Shown: piece after piece, positions 9,950 through 20,496 of the stretch
Position numbering within the stretch: position 1 is the stretch's first letter
Layout of the letters: every line of letters starts with the position of its first letter
Source of the DNA: Alphaproteobacteria bacterium
Lineage (GTDB): Bacteria; Pseudomonadota; Alphaproteobacteria; Micropepsales; Micropepsaceae
NCBI GenBank assembly: GCA_019241645.1
Contig: JAFAWQ010000039.1
Location: forward strand, 1 to 64,000
Reading direction: 5' to 3'
DNA: 64,000 nucleotides
Made by a program: the position numbers and the translations under genes
Notes under the pieces: model-generated
Databases searched by the model: none
What the model saw: only the letters and a program-made list of their open reading frames with translations
What the model was told of the DNA's origin: nothing

Positions 9950-10890
9950 ACGGAACCACGGCGCGCATCGCCGTTCTTATCCCCTGCTACAACGAAGAAG
10001 CGACCATCGGAAAAGTGGTGGGGGATTTTCGTCTCGCCCTGCCTTCGGCACAGGTGTTCGTTTACGACAACAATTCCGCGGACCGCACGCTTGAGATGGC
10101 TAGCGCCGCCGGAGCCGTGGTCCGCGGCGAGTTGCGCCAGGGCAAGGGCAACGTTGTGCGCCGGATGTTCGCTGATATCGAGGCGGATATCTATATTCTC
10201 GCGGATGGCGATGACACCTACGACGCCGAAGCCGCGCCGTTGCTGGTGGAAACGCTGGTCCGGGACGGATTGGATGTCGTCTCCGGCAGGAGGATCGCGG
10301 TGGCCCAGGCGGCCTACCGGACAGGACATGTGTTCGGGAATCATTTGCTCACCGGACTGACGGCAATGATGTTCCAGGTAAAGATCGCCGACTTGCTCAC
10401 TGGCTATCGTGTAATGTCGCGGCGTTTCGTGAAATCGTTTCCCTTCACCGCGCAAGGCTTCGGCATTGAAACGGAGCTGACGGTCCATGCCGTGCGCCTC
10501 CTCATGCCTGTCGTTGAGATCGACACACGTTACAAGGAGCGGCCGGAAGGCTCCATCAGCAAGCTGAACACCTGGCGCGATGGATTGCGCATTCTGTCCA
10601 CCATTGCGTTGCTCGTGCGCGAGGAGCGTCCGCTGATATTCTTCAGCGCGATCTTTCTGCTGCTCGCGCTCGTGTCGCTCGCTGTCGGCGCGCCGGTGGT
10701 CTACGAATATGCCCGGACCGGACTGGTGCCGCGCCTGCCCAGCGCAATCCTCGCAACGGGCCTGATGGGCATTGCGCTGCTGTCGCTCGCAAGTGGAATG
10801 ATTCTCGACACGGTGACGCGAGGCCGCTGGGAATCCAAGCGCATGGCCTATCTCGCCATTCCCGGTCCGCAGGAACTGAAACTTCCGTGA
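9946..10890 (+). CDS. GT2 polyprenyl-phosphate glycosyltransferase
   Basis: 314 residues. The N-terminal GT-A domain begins with IAVLIPCYNEEATIGKVV and carries the DGDDTYD metal motif. The C-terminus has two membrane helices (about 230-255 and 265-290). This architecture matches dolichyl/undecaprenyl-phosphate mannose or glucose synthases that load a sugar onto a lipid carrier. It overlaps the upstream GT-C gene by ATGA and the downstream gtrA-like gene by GTGA. That gives a synthase, flippase and transferase set like those used for O-antigen or protein glycosylation. The sugar is unknown. Confidence 0.88.
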   Translation: MNGTTARIAVLIPCYNEEATIGKVVGDFRLALPSAQVFVYDNNSADRTLEMASAAGAVVRGELRQGKGNVVRRMFADIEADIYILADGDDTYDAEAAPLLVETLVRDGLDVVSGRRIAVAQAAYRTGHVFGNHLLTGLTAMMFQVKIADLLTGYRVMSRRFVKSFPFTAQGFGIETELTVHAVRLLMPVVEIDTRYKERPEGSISKLNTWRDGLRILSTIALLVREERPLIFFSAIFLLLALVSLAVGAPVVYEYARTGLVPRLPSAILATGLMGIALLSLASGMILDTVTRGRWESKRMAYLAIPGPQELKLP

Positions 10891-11321
10891 ATCTGGCGGC
10901 GCCAGACGGAAGAACAAGTAACGTCTCGCGTTTCCTTCGCTTCCTGTTGGTCGGCGCCGCGGGCTTTGTGGTGAACGAAGCCGCGCTTTGGTTTGCACTG
11001 CGCATGCTTCGCCTGAATGCCTACGCCGCAGGCCTGTTCTCGTTTTTCGTCGCCGTGACGTTCACTTGGTGGGGCAACCGCAGCCTGACCTTTCGCGAAC
11101 ATGCGGCGACGCAGCGCTTGTCGATCGCCAAAGAATGGCTCGCCTTCGTGCTCTCCAACGTGATCGGCTTTCTCGTCAACTATGCGGTTTACGCCACGCT
11201 CCTTGCGACCGGGCCGGCACCGTTGAACAACCCTTTCATCGCGCTCGCCTGCGGAACCATCGCCGGCCTGATGTTCAACTTCGTGCTGTCGAGCCGGCTG
11301 GTGTTTCGCCAGCCATCATAG
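10887..11321 (+). CDS. GtrA-family membrane protein
   Basis: 144 residues, GTG start overlapping the GT2 stop. Four hydrophobic helices and the family hallmarks FLLVGAAGFVVNEAALW and FTWWGNRSLTF are visible. GtrA proteins are small membrane proteins thought to flip or present polyprenyl-phosphate sugars. With the two preceding genes it makes a three-gene cassette. Its stop codon directly abuts the stop of the convergent transglycosylase gene, with no intergenic base. Confidence 0.88.
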   Translation: MNLAAPDGRTSNVSRFLRFLLVGAAGFVVNEAALWFALRMLRLNAYAAGLFSFFVAVTFTWWGNRSLTFREHAATQRLSIAKEWLAFVLSNVIGFLVNYAVYATLLATGPAPLNNPFIALACGTIAGLMFNFVLSSRLVFRQPS

Positions 11322-12614
11322 TCAACTCGCGCGGCTGCGCAGGTCTGCCTGTATCTGGCCGAGCATTTGGCGAGTCGGATAGCCGTCCGCCGGCAGATGA
11401 TGATCCTTCTGATACCGGCGCAGCGCCGCGCGCGCTTTTCGGCCAAGGATGCCATCGGCGGGCCCTGAATCGTAACCGAGCGCATTGAGCGCGCTTTGCA
11501 TCCGCAGGCGCTCGTCCGGTCCGAGCGGCCGTTCGCCGGCCGGCCAAGCCGCCGTGATCTCTCCGCCGCCGCGCAGCCGGTCAGCGAGGTTGCACACCGA
11601 AAGCGCGTAACTCGCCGCGTTGTTGTAGGTCAGCACCGCCTTGAAGTTCGGGTAGACGAAGAAGGCCGGTCCCCGCCAGCCCGCCGGCAGGTAAATCGCG
11701 GCGTCGCCGCTCTGTGCCGCGATGTCGCCGCCGCGCGCCGGCTTCACGCCGAGTCCCGCCCAATAATCGAGCGGTCTCAGCGTTTCCGCATCGGCCTGCT
11801 CATAAGGAAAACTCGCTGGCACGACCGCCTCGCGATAGCAGAACGCGCCCATCCGCCAGCCTGCGCCATGCAGCAGCACCGCGGCGGAGGCCAGCGCATC
11901 GGCCGGCGAGCGCCACAGATCGATGCGGCCGTCGCCGTCGCCATCGACAGCGTGCGCGAGGAATGAGGACGGCACGAATTGCGTCTGCCCGAAGGCGCCA
12001 GCCCAGGAGGATGTCATCCGCCGTGGATCGAGATGCTGTTGCTCCTCCATGCGCATGGCCGCGAGAAGCTCGCGCCGGGCGAACTCCTGCCGCGGGCCGT
12101 CATAGGCCAGGGTGGCGAGCGCCTCGAACAGGTTGAAGCTGCCCATATCCGCGCCATAGCCGCTCTCCAGACCCCACACTGCGACCAGGATTTCCGCCGG
12201 TACGCCATAGCGCGCTTCCAGAACGCGCAAGGTTGCGCCGTACCGCTCCAGCATGGTGCGGCCGCCGGCCACACGAGCCTGCGAAACCGTCGAAGCCAGG
12301 TATTCCCCAACCGGTTTCACGAATTCGGGCTGCTTGCGGTTGAGCTCCTCGACGCGGGGGTTGCGGCGGAGCCCGGCCATGGAGGCATCGTAGGTGGCCG
12401 GCCGGATACCGGCAGCGAGTGCGGTGGCGCGAAAATCCCGGATGAAGGCGGCGAACTTGTCGTCCTGCGAAGCACCAAGGGGCCGCATCGGGATTGCTGG
12501 CGCCCGCGGAAGGCTCACACGCGGCTGCGGCGGTGCCGTAGCCGGAGGGGCGCAGGCAATCGCGGCCAGAAACACCAGCGGCACCGCCAACATCTTGTCG
12601 TTATGCTGCCCCAT
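11322..12614 (-). CDS. Lytic murein transglycosylase, MltB-like, with peptidoglycan-binding domain
   Basis: 430 residues. The N-terminal hydrophobic segment ends in AAIAC, a possible but imperfect lipobox. The SLT_2 catalytic domain contains VAVWGLESGYGADMG, with the catalytic Glu in LESGYG. GQTQFVPSSFL and DGDGDGRIDLW are further family marks. The last 65 or so residues are a PG_binding_1 domain (LNALGYDSGPADGILG). It cleaves glycan strands with 1,6-anhydroMurNAc formation during wall remodelling. The ATG at 12614 places the export signal at the N-terminus; the frame is open for 62 more codons upstream but that part looks non-coding. Confidence 0.9.
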   Translation of the reverse strand: MGQHNDKMLAVPLVFLAAIACAPPATAPPQPRVSLPRAPAIPMRPLGASQDDKFAAFIRDFRATALAAGIRPATYDASMAGLRRNPRVEELNRKQPEFVKPVGEYLASTVSQARVAGGRTMLERYGATLRVLEARYGVPAEILVAVWGLESGYGADMGSFNLFEALATLAYDGPRQEFARRELLAAMRMEEQQHLDPRRMTSSWAGAFGQTQFVPSSFLAHAVDGDGDGRIDLWRSPADALASAAVLLHGAGWRMGAFCYREAVVPASFPYEQADAETLRPLDYWAGLGVKPARGGDIAAQSGDAAIYLPAGWRGPAFFVYPNFKAVLTYNNAASYALSVCNLADRLRGGGEITAAWPAGERPLGPDERLRMQSALNALGYDSGPADGILGRKARAALRRYQKDHHLPADGYPTRQMLGQIQADLRSRAS

Positions 12615-12642
12615 CCGTGCCCTCTTACCCGAAAACCGGCCA

Positions 12643-12671
12643 TTGACAGCGCGTGAGGCGCCGAATAGTTT
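12643..12671 (+). promoter_or_regulatory. Sigma-70-type promoter of rpmJ
   Basis: TTGACA (12643-12648), a 17-bp spacer, then TAGTTT (12666-12671), about 53 bp before the rpmJ ATG. The -35 is perfect consensus and the spacing ideal. It is the only plausible promoter between the divergent genes in this direction. Confidence 0.7.
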
Positions 12672-12687
12672 CCGCGCCTCTTTCACG

Positions 12688-12708
12688 GGGCCGCTTCGGC
12701 CCTGTTTT
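12688..12708 (+). promoter_or_regulatory. Hairpin with T-run in rpmJ leader
   Basis: GGGCCG (12688-12693), a 3-nt loop, CGGCCC (12697-12702), then TGTTTT. It sits between the promoter and the rpmJ start codon, inside the 5' leader. It looks like a weak terminator or attenuator, or simply a stable leader hairpin. No leader peptide is seen. Confidence 0.4.
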
Positions 12709-12723
12709 CGTTGAAGGCGTGTC

Positions 12724-12849
12724 ATGAAGGTTCGCAATTCCCTGCGCTCGCTCAAGAAGCGCGACAAGGACTGCCGCATCATCCGGCGGAAGGGACGCAC
12801 CTACGTCATCAACAAGAAGAACCCCCGGTTCAAGGCCCGCCAGGGCTGA
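12724..12849 (+). CDS. rpmJ: 50S ribosomal protein bL36
   Basis: 41 residues ([17 protein letters not shown]...[12 protein letters not shown]). It is the longer alphaproteobacterial form that lacks the four zinc ligands of the 37-38 residue C+ form: only one cysteine remains. bL36 sits in the large subunit near the peptidyl-transferase centre. It stands alone with its own promoter, away from the spc operon. Confidence 0.95.
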   Translation: MKVRNSLRSLKKRDKDCRIIRRKGRTYVINKKNPRFKARQG

Positions 12850-12949
12850 TACTCGCATGCGCTGGCCTGCATTGACCCGGCGCCCTTGCTATCGCGAAAT
12901 GGACTAGAAAACGGATGCGGCCGGGTGCCGCGTCGCGCCAGGAACGCTC

Positions 12950-15031
<2,082 letters not shown>

Positions 15032-15051
15032 TCGCCCAGCGTCTCTACGTC

Positions 15052-15109
15052 CGTCTTGGCCGGGCTTGTCCCTGCCACCCATGCACACCGTTGCAGATCG
15101 CGTTCATGG
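15052..15109 (+). repeat. Dispersed palindromic repeat, copy A
   Basis: 58 bp, equal in length and orientation to 18233-18290, with 45 of 58 bases identical by hand alignment. The core is an imperfect palindrome, TTGGCCGGG, 5-nt loop, CCCTGCCA. The family is the widespread alphaproteobacterial intergenic repeat whose spurious translation reads 'VMAGLVPATH'. It lies between the beta-oxidation gene and the first GLUG gene. Confidence 0.82.
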
Positions 15110-15179
15110 TGGCCGACACAAGGAAGGCCCATGACGTATTGAATAAACGGCGGTAGAATGGGGCGAAAGCAGGGATGCC

Positions 15180-16559
15180 ATGCTCAAGAGCCTCATTTTC
15201 GGGACAATCTCGGCAGTGACGCTCGGCGGTGCAGCCGACGCCGACGTGTCCATCTCCAACAAGCCCACGCAGAACATGAATTGCACCGCCGGTGTGTGCA
15301 CGGCCACGGCGAAGAAAGCGGTGCTGAACGTCAACGACCTTCAAACCATGCTTGCGGCCGGAGATGCGACAGTTGCCACCGGCAGCCTCGCGAAAGATAT
15401 CGAGATCGATCAGCCGCTCACCTGGAGCAGCATCAGCCGCCTGACGCTGGACGCTCGACGATCCGTTGTCGTGAAGAAGCCGGTGATCGTCGCGGGTACC
15501 GGCGCGCTTACCGTCGATTGGCGCGGCCAGGGCGAACTCGCCATTGAGCCCAAGGGGAGTATCCAGTTCTGGGACCTGGGCAGCAGCCTGATCATCCACG
15601 GGCACAGCTATACACTGGTGGGCGATCTCATGACACTCGCCGCGGACGTCGCCGACAAACCCAAAGGCTTGTACGCACTTGCGAAGCCATACGATGCGGG
15701 CTCTGACGGTACTTATTCCAGCGCGGTGGTGCGTACCGATTTTGCGGGCACGTTCGAAGGATTGGGAAACGCAATCTCCAATCTGACGATCAGGCTTGCA
15801 GGCCAGCACTCTGACGCGGGGCTTTTCAAGGAGATCGTTTCCGGCAGCTCTATTCGGGATCTGGCGCTCTTGGATGTGAATTTCGGCATCCAGACATGCG
15901 TTTCGAGGGTTGGCGCCGTCGCGGCTAACAACAATGGCGGTGTTCTTTTGCGATTGCACGCAACGGGAACCATCGCCACGGAATGCACGGCCGTTGTCGG
16001 CGGTTTGGTCGGCGCGAACCAGGGACCGCTCTCCAAGTCATCCACTAACATGCAGATCAAGATCAAGATGGCCGGGGACGCAGGTGGTGAACAGGTGGGA
16101 GGCCTGGCGGCTGAAAACTGGGGAACAATAGACCAATCATACTCAAGCACACGCGTTTTCGGTTCCCACAGCTGGGAGGTGGGCGGGTTGGTGGGCTATA
16201 ATGGCGGCGGCGAGGTGACCAACGCGTATGCCGTCAGTCCTGTCCAGGCAGGTGGCGGCTATAGTGTCGGCGGTCTGATTGGAATGCACCAATACGGTTC
16301 GGTCAGTGCCTCCTATTCCACCGGCCCTGTCGTCGCGCGAAAAAAGACAGCGTGCGGGGGCCTCATCGGATACGCTTACAGTACTGTTTCGCAGTCCTAC
16401 TGGGACTCTGACACGTCAAAGTGCGGCGGGGTTGGGCAGCCCCTCACCGACCAACAGCTGAAATCTGGTCTGCCGGACGGGTTCGATCCGAACATCTGGG
16501 GCCAATCGCCCAACATCAACAACGGCTATCCGTATCTGCTCGCCAACCCGCCGAAATAA
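15180..16559 (+). CDS. GLUG-repeat surface protein, first of a tandem pair
   Basis: 459 residues with a Sec signal peptide (MLKSLIFGTISAVTLGG, cleavage near ADA). An N-terminal domain with a cysteine pair (MNCTAGVCTATAKKAVLN) is followed by a beta-helix-like stretch. From about residue 190 on there are repeated GLUG-type units (VGGLVGYNGGGEVTNAYA, VGGLIGMHQYGSVSASYS). The C-terminus ends NNGYPYLLANPPK. Such proteins are extracellular, often adhesin- or filamentous-haemagglutinin-like; no ligand is known. The paralogue starts 9 bp downstream, with near-identical ends and a diverged middle. Confidence 0.82.
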   Translation: MLKSLIFGTISAVTLGGAADADVSISNKPTQNMNCTAGVCTATAKKAVLNVNDLQTMLAAGDATVATGSLAKDIEIDQPLTWSSISRLTLDARRSVVVKKPVIVAGTGALTVDWRGQGELAIEPKGSIQFWDLGSSLIIHGHSYTLVGDLMTLAADVADKPKGLYALAKPYDAGSDGTYSSAVVRTDFAGTFEGLGNAISNLTIRLAGQHSDAGLFKEIVSGSSIRDLALLDVNFGIQTCVSRVGAVAANNNGGVLLRLHATGTIATECTAVVGGLVGANQGPLSKSSTNMQIKIKMAGDAGGEQVGGLAAENWGTIDQSYSSTRVFGSHSWEVGGLVGYNGGGEVTNAYAVSPVQAGGGYSVGGLIGMHQYGSVSASYSTGPVVARKKTACGGLIGYAYSTVSQSYWDSDTSKCGGVGQPLTDQQLKSGLPDGFDPNIWGQSPNINNGYPYLLANPPK

Positions 16560-16568
16560 GGGTGTGAA

Positions 16569-18083
16569 ATGAATCGAACGTTATTGCTGCTTCCGGCCCT
16601 TGTGCTGGCGTGCAGCAGCACTTCGCAGGCTGACGTTTCGATCTCCAACAGGCCGACGCGGAACATGAGCTGCGACGCTGGTGTCTGCACGGCGACGGCA
16701 TCGAAAGCGGTGCTGAACGTCGGCGACCTTCAGACGATGCTGGCCAGCGGCGACGTGGCAGCGAAAACCGGCAGCGTTGCGAACGACATCGCCATCGTCC
16801 GGCTGCTCAGCTGGAACAGCACCAGCCGCCTCACACTCGACGCCAACACCAATCTCAACGTTCAGGCGCCCGTCACGGTGACTGGCAGCGGCGCGATCAC
16901 GCTCACTTACAATAACAGCGGCTCGAAAGGCGATCTCATCTTCTCCAACGGCGGAAACGCGACATTTGCGAACCTGAGCAGCAGCCTCGTCATCAACGGC
17001 AACAGCTACACGCTTATTGGAGACATAAAATCCTTGGCAAGCGCGACAGGCGTTAATCCATACGGGTTTTACGCACTAGCGCGGGACTATGATGCCTCCA
17101 CCGATGGGACGTATAGGCACTCGCCCATCACGCAGTTTACGGGGACCCTTGAGGGGCTAGGCCATTCAATTTTCCATTTAGCTATAAGGGCTGGTGAAGA
17201 TTCGGATGTCGGCCTCTTCGCCAGGTTCTTTGTTCAAAAACACAAGCCTGCCGGAGCGTTGCGGAACCTGGCATTGAATGACGTTATCATAAAGGGTGCG
17301 AACGTGGTTGGCGCTCTGGTCGGCATTAGCAACTCCAATATACATCGCTGCTTCGTGACCGGGACGGTACGTGCCTCTGGAACAGTTGGTGGTCTGGTAG
17401 GCGCCACGGGTGGTGAGGGTGTTGTTTCCAATTCCGGCGCTGACGTTACTGTCGAAGGAGGTCGCTCTGAAACAGGTGGACTGGTAGGATCAGCTGCGGC
17501 AAATATTTCGGATTCATTTGCGAGGGGAAGCGTGTCTGGCCGTTTTGCCGGAGGCCTGGCCGGGGGTGCCGCAGCAATTATCCAGCGTTCCTATTCAGTC
17601 GCCAAAGTCACGGGACAGGGTAATGGTAGTCGTAATCATTTTGTAGGCGGGCTTGTCGGGGGCGGAGGTATCGGCAGCGTCATCGTTGATTCCTACGCAA
17701 CAGGTTCAGTGACCGGAGCTACTAAAGGATTAGCCGGGGGGCTGGCTGGTTTCATGTATAAATTTGGAGGCAAGCAAACTGCATCATTTATGGCGACAAG
17801 CTACTCGACTGGGTTGGTGCAGTGCGGCGCGGAGGCTAGGTGCGGCGGATTTTCGGGGCTGGTCGATGGCGTAAGGAGTAATTTTTGGGACGTGACGACT
17901 AGCGGTACATCTCAAGGCGTCGGCAAGGGATGCGGTAGCCGCTCCTGCCAAGCGAACGTGACCGGGCTAACTGATGATCAACTGAAATCCGCATTGCCGG
18001 ATGGGTTTAATCCAGCGATTTGGGGCCAGTCGCCGGACATCAACAACGGCTATCCGTATCTGCTCGCCAATCCGCCGCAATAG
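16569..18083 (+). CDS. GLUG-repeat surface protein, second of a tandem pair
   Basis: 504 residues, signal peptide ending near SQA, then the same cysteine-pair domain (MSCDAGVCTATASKAVLN). GLUG units run from about residue 210 (VGGLVGATGGEGVVSNSG and similar). The end matches its neighbour (NNGYPYLLANPPQ). The central third (about 17030-17900) uses more A/T-ending and otherwise rare codons (TTA, ATA, AGG) than the flanks. That suggests divergence or replacement of the repeat region while the ends were kept. It is co-oriented with, and probably cotranscribed with, the first GLUG gene. Confidence 0.82.
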   Translation: MNRTLLLLPALVLACSSTSQADVSISNRPTRNMSCDAGVCTATASKAVLNVGDLQTMLASGDVAAKTGSVANDIAIVRLLSWNSTSRLTLDANTNLNVQAPVTVTGSGAITLTYNNSGSKGDLIFSNGGNATFANLSSSLVINGNSYTLIGDIKSLASATGVNPYGFYALARDYDASTDGTYRHSPITQFTGTLEGLGHSIFHLAIRAGEDSDVGLFARFFVQKHKPAGALRNLALNDVIIKGANVVGALVGISNSNIHRCFVTGTVRASGTVGGLVGATGGEGVVSNSGADVTVEGGRSETGGLVGSAAANISDSFARGSVSGRFAGGLAGGAAAIIQRSYSVAKVTGQGNGSRNHFVGGLVGGGGIGSVIVDSYATGSVTGATKGLAGGLAGFMYKFGGKQTASFMATSYSTGLVQCGAEARCGGFSGLVDGVRSNFWDVTTSGTSQGVGKGCGSRSCQANVTGLTDDQLKSALPDGFNPAIWGQSPDINNGYPYLLANPPQ

Positions 18084-18586
18084 TTCCCGTCCCGTATACC
18101 GCTTTTCGCTGTCCGCGAACCGGAAGGTCACTGGCTGGCAGCGGGAAAATTTATTTCGTTACAATTCATCTACCACCGGACTTTCGGCCTTATATTGTCG
18201 CGCATGAAGCACAGCGAACGCACTCACTTTCTCGTCATGGCCGGGCCTGTCCCGGCCACCCATACACGCTGTCTCCAAAGGTGTTCATGGAATGCGCGAA
18301 GTGGTGATTTCAAATGCGTGTGCGGTGCGTCAACCGCTACATATGGTGTGATGGTAGATGGCCTGGCGATCCCCCACCGATTTTTCGCCAAACAAAACGA
18401 ACAATTCGGTCGTCGGCGAACGCGCTCGTGCGCGCTTCGCGTTGCTCCGTTGCGAATACGCTCTCGGGGGGAGGGGGTCCACCGCCTTCGTGAAAACGAC
18501 TCTCAACATGTGGTAGAATTGCCCTTAGAGCTTACAAGATTTGGAAACTGTGGCCGCCAAGGCGACCAATCGAAAAGTGAGTGAGA
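18084..18586. other. 503-bp region without a supported gene
   Basis: It lies between the second GLUG gene and the thiolase. It holds repeat copy B (18233-18290) and GC-skewed sequence (about 18420-18475). The open frame at 18195-18584 is mostly a translation of the repeat, has no homology I recognise, and is not called. The thiolase promoter must be in the last 100 bp, but no convincing -35/-10 pair was found. Confidence 0.6.
18233..18290 (+). repeat. Dispersed palindromic repeat, copy B
   Basis: 58 bp, same orientation as copy A at 15052. The core is a perfect palindrome: TGGCCGGG, 5-nt loop, CCCGGCCA. Both copies end in GTTCATGG. A and B together bracket the two GLUG genes. Confidence 0.85.
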
Positions 18587-19789
<1,203 letters not shown>

Positions 19790-19798
19790 GGCGGCGCG

Positions 19799-20425
19799 AT
19801 GTTTCACGTTTTCGCCAGCGCATTCACCACCCTGTTCGTCGCCATCGGACCGGTGGAACTGGCCGCTATGTTCCTCGCGCTCACACCGGGGCTCGATGCG
19901 CGGACGAAACGCCGGCTGGCGATCGTGGCGGCCGGCGTTGCCGCGGCCGTGCTGCTCGCCTTCGGCTTGGGCGGCATCGAATTGCTCTCGCTGATCGGCG
20001 TGGGGCTGCCGGCCTTCCGCACGGCAGGCGGGGTGCTGCTGCTGATGACCTCGGCGGAAATGCTGCTGCGGCGCCACTCCGGCCTCACCTCGATCACGCC
20101 ACCGGAGGAGATGGAAGCGAAACAGCAGCACGATATCGCCATTTTCCCGTTGGCTATCCCGCTGACAGCCGGCCCAGGCAGCATGACGGCCATCGTTCTT
20201 TTGATGGGCCGCGCGCATACGCACCTCACCCAAGGCATCGTGCTAAGCGCGCTGCTTCTCAATATCCTGCTGGCGTTTGTGATGATGCTGGCGTCCCAGG
20301 CGCTGATGCGCGTGCTGGGAACGACGGGCGTGAACGTGGTGGCGCGGGTATCCGGAATCCTGCTGGCAGCGCTCGCCATGCAGTTCATCTTCGACGGGCT
20401 GACAGCCAGCAGATTGTTCGGCTGA
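19799..20425 (+). CDS. MarC family integral membrane protein
   Basis: 208 residues with six hydrophobic helices. The MarC/UPF0056 features TLFVAIGPVELAAMFLAL and FPLAIPLTAGPGSMTAIVLL are both visible. The family was once linked to multiple antibiotic resistance but the function remains unproven; it looks like a small-solute transporter. It starts 9 bp after the thiolase stop, and its stop overlaps a possible start of the radical SAM gene (TGATG at 20423), so the three may be one operon. Confidence 0.85.
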   Translation: MFHVFASAFTTLFVAIGPVELAAMFLALTPGLDARTKRRLAIVAAGVAAAVLLAFGLGGIELLSLIGVGLPAFRTAGGVLLLMTSAEMLLRRHSGLTSITPPEEMEAKQQHDIAIFPLAIPLTAGPGSMTAIVLLMGRAHTHLTQGIVLSALLLNILLAFVMMLASQALMRVLGTTGVNVVARVSGILLAALAMQFIFDGLTASRLFG

Positions 20426-20496
20426 TGGCGCCTCAGCTTGCTTTCTCCTGTCGAGTCGGTGACAAGGACTTCAGCAATCCCGACAAAAGCAGGCAG

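Noticed and set aside
18195..18584. 129-codon frame before the thiolase
   Set aside because: About a third is the translated 58-bp repeat and the rest has no coding signature or ribosome-binding site.
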